Shown here: positions 62,210-64,000 of the stretch, one piece after another | Layout: every line of letters begins with the position of its first letter | Position numbering within the stretch: the first letter of the stretch is position 1 | Source of the DNA: a bacterium | Lineage (GTDB): Bacteria > Bacillota_A > Clostridia > Lachnospirales > Lachnospiraceae | DNA length: 64,000 nt | NCBI GenBank assembly: GCA_004562915.1 | Contig: SFQZ01000006.1 | Location: 12,011 to 76,010 of the forward strand | Direction of reading: 5' to 3' | Translations under genes and position numbers: made by a program | The notes under the pieces: generated by a model | Told to the model about the DNA's origin: nothing | Database searches by the model: none | What the model saw: the letters and a program-made list of their open reading frames with translations, nothing else

Positions 62210-63577
62210 ATGAAAACTTATGAAGAAACAGAAAAAAAGGAAATGGAAACCCTGGCTAAGCTTTATCGGGATTTTCTGGATGCAGGAAAAACAGAGAGAG
62301 AATGTACGGCAAATATTTGCCGGATTGCCCGGGAGAACGGCTACAGAGATCTGGAAGAAATTCTGGATAAAGGGGAATCTTTAAAAGCAGGTGATAAAAT
62401 TTATGTGGCAAATATGAAAAAATCAGCATTGCTCATGCAAATAGGTGAAGAACCGTTGGAAAAGGGAATGCTGCTGATGGGATCCCATATTGATTCCCCA
62501 AGACTGGATCTGAAGCAGAAACCTTTGTATGAGAAAAATGGAATGGCATACCTGGATACGCATTATTATGGCGGAATCAAGAAATATCAGTGGGTAGCAT
62601 CCCCTATGGCTCTGCATGGTACTGTGGTAAAATCAGATGGAAGTATGATTCAGATATCAGTGGGTGAAGACCCGGAGGAACCGGTGATCGGAGTTACGGA
62701 TCTTCTGGTACATCTCTCATCCAAACAGATGGAGAAGAAGGCAAGCACAGTGATCGAAGGGGAAGCACTGGATATACTGGTGGGAAGTTATCCGGTGAAC
62801 GAGGAAGAAGAAGAAAAACCGGTAAAAGCGTACATAGCAAAACTGTTAAAAGAACAATATGGGATAGAAGAGGATGACTTTGTGTCAGCGGAACTGGAGG
62901 TTGTACCGGCAGGAAAAGCAAGAGATTTCGGTTTGGATGCCAGTATGATCATGGCTTATGGGCAGGATGACAGAATTTGCGCGTTTTGTTCCCTTATGGG
63001 ATTTTTGTACAGCAAAGCTTCTGCAAAGACAAAAGTCTGCATGTTCGTTGATAAAGAAGAAATCGGAAGTGTAGGTGCAACAGGTATGCATTCTCGTTTT
63101 CTTGAGAATACTGTTGCTGAAGTGATGGAATGTCTGGGTCAGTATACAGAATTGAAGCTTCGCAGAGCATTGAAAAATTCCTGTATGTTGTCGGCTGATG
63201 TGAGTGCCGGTTATGACCCTCTATATGCAGATGCCTTTGAGCAGAATAATTCGGCATATCTTGGCAAAGGACCGGTGATCAACAAATATACCGGCTCCAG
63301 AGGAAAGAGTGGATCCAACGATGCCAGTGCGGAATATATTGGAAAACTGAGAGGTATTTTTGATAAAGAAAATATCATGTATCAAACTGCTGAACTTGGC
63401 AAAGTGGATGTAGGCGGCGGTGGAACTATCGCTTATATACCGGCTGTGTATGGCATGAATGTGGTTGATATGGGAGTTGCAGTCCTGAATATGCATGCAC
63501 CATACGAAATCAGTTCCAAGGCAGATGTTTATGAGACATGTAAATGTTATAAGGCATTCTATGAGATGTCGAACTGA
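62210..63577 (+). CDS. M18-family aminopeptidase
   Basis: Cytoplasmic zinc aminopeptidase of 455 residues. Metal ligands lie in GSHIDSPRLDLK, DKEEIGSVGATG and, for the last His, near the C-terminus (NMHAPYEISSKADVYE); SGSNDASAEY is also conserved. In the middle, an acidic loop (NEEEEEKPVKAY) may be a family-specific insertion. ACAGGAGAG precedes the ATG. Confidence 0.93.
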   Translation: MKTYEETEKKEMETLAKLYRDFLDAGKTERECTANICRIARENGYRDLEEILDKGESLKAGDKIYVANMKKSALLMQIGEEPLEKGMLLMGSHIDSPRLDLKQKPLYEKNGMAYLDTHYYGGIKKYQWVASPMALHGTVVKSDGSMIQISVGEDPEEPVIGVTDLLVHLSSKQMEKKASTVIEGEALDILVGSYPVNEEEEEKPVKAYIAKLLKEQYGIEEDDFVSAELEVVPAGKARDFGLDASMIMAYGQDDRICAFCSLMGFLYSKASAKTKVCMFVDKEEIGSVGATGMHSRFLENTVAEVMECLGQYTELKLRRALKNSCMLSADVSAGYDPLYADAFEQNNSAYLGKGPVINKYTGSRGKSGSNDASAEYIGKLRGIFDKENIMYQTAELGKVDVGGGGTIAYIPAVYGMNVVDMGVAVLNMHAPYEISSKADVYETCKCYKAFYEMSN

Positions 63578-63603
63578 TTTCTGGAATGAAGGGATGAAAG
63601 GAT

Positions 63604-64000
63604 ATGGAAAGCAGAAAAGATTATCTTATGTTTGTATTGGAAAAACTGAGAGAGAGAATCCGTAAAATCGATCTGATGATTCTGGAAGGAGAAAAAGAGA
63701 TCGAGGGAATGCATGATTATTACTGGGAAAATTATACGGAGATGGATCAGTATGGATATGAAAATTTTGATAATCAGCAGGCACTTCTGAGCCAGATTAA
63801 CACCAATCAGGAACAATTAAGACTGCGCAGCAGATTCAGAAAAATGTTGGATTCACCCTATTTCGGAAGAGTGGATTTTTGTTACGATGGCGAAGATGAG
63901 CCGGAAACTTTCTATATCGGGATTGGAAATTTTGCTGAGGATGTGGGAAAGATTCCGTTGATCTATGACTGGAGAGCTCCTGTGAGCGGTTTGTTTTACG
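63604..64000 (+). CDS. HelD-like RNA polymerase-associated helicase (3' end missing)
   Basis: The frame is open from ATG 63604 to the window end, giving 132 residues. The sequence starts with a charged coiled coil (EKLRERIRKIDLMILEGEK), which in HelD forms the arm inserted into the RNA polymerase secondary channel. It continues into YFGRVDF, FYIGIGNF and IYDWRAPVSGLFY, which are conserved before the first helicase domain of HelD/UvrD-like proteins. The helicase motifs themselves lie beyond the window, so the call rests on this N-terminal signature. Confidence 0.85.
   Translation, partial: MESRKDYLMFVLEKLRERIRKIDLMILEGEKEIEGMHDYYWENYTEMDQYGYENFDNQQALLSQINTNQEQLRLRSRFRKMLDSPYFGRVDFCYDGEDEPETFYIGIGNFAEDVGKIPLIYDWRAPVSGLFY

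Overview
The window reads as chromosomal DNA of a gut Lachnospiraceae bacterium (order Eubacteriales), most like Blautia or a close relative. This is inferred from gene content, strong AGGAGG ribosome binding sites, frequent TTG/GTG starts and a moderately low GC content; no 16S or other decisive marker is present. It is an ordinary core-genome segment with no prophage, integrase, transposase, CRISPR array or toxin-antitoxin locus. What stands out is unusual gene architecture and several families of intergenic inverted repeats.

Layout. 1-7785 holds the end of an APH-fold sugar kinase and the pyruvate node: single-chain pyruvate:ferredoxin oxidoreductase and a pyruvate formate-lyase operon in which the glycyl-radical domain is a separate 80-residue gene between the catalytic core and the radical-SAM activase. 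7915-16421 carries a PRTase-family protein, an SseB-like protein flanked by inverted copies of a short palindromic repeat, an M16 protease, era, recO, a lipoprotein and glyS. 16464-16634 is an element with 34-bp nearly perfect inverted arms, followed by a minus-strand double-zinc-motif protein. 17918-22164 encodes PPi-type phosphofructokinase and pyruvate phosphate dikinase, which together suggest PPi-linked glycolysis. Then come a cytidylate-kinase-like protein and ychF.

24434-33874 is the first half of the division and cell wall (dcw) cluster: a promoter, MraZ-type operator repeats, mraZ, rsmH, ftsL, two class B PBPs, mraY, murD and an rluA-type gene. 33931-45876 interrupts the cluster with lacZ, citrate synthase, ridA, a HAD phosphatase, a putP-type symporter, truA, an unknown gene and a GH36 alpha-galactosidase. 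45912-50938 resumes with ftsW, murA, divIB/ftsQ and ftsZ; murG and ftsA are not in the window.

51012-53928 is a DUF362, D-2-hydroxyacid dehydrogenase and nucleotidyltransferase operon. 54042-54411 holds three tRNA genes (Leu-CAA, Val-CAC, Gly-CCC). 54496-64000 carries a Ca/Na antiporter, a nitroreductase, two small unknown proteins, sbcD-sbcC, an AI-2E-family membrane protein, an M18 aminopeptidase and the start of a HelD-like gene cut by the window end.

Main points for a second look: the split pyruvate formate-lyase; the intergenic inverted-repeat families, one of which sits in the same orientation just upstream of the ribosome binding site of both pfp and lacZ; a hairpin that hides the ribosome binding site of the second PBP; a heavily structured leader before citrate synthase; and a DivIB with a large acidic insert.
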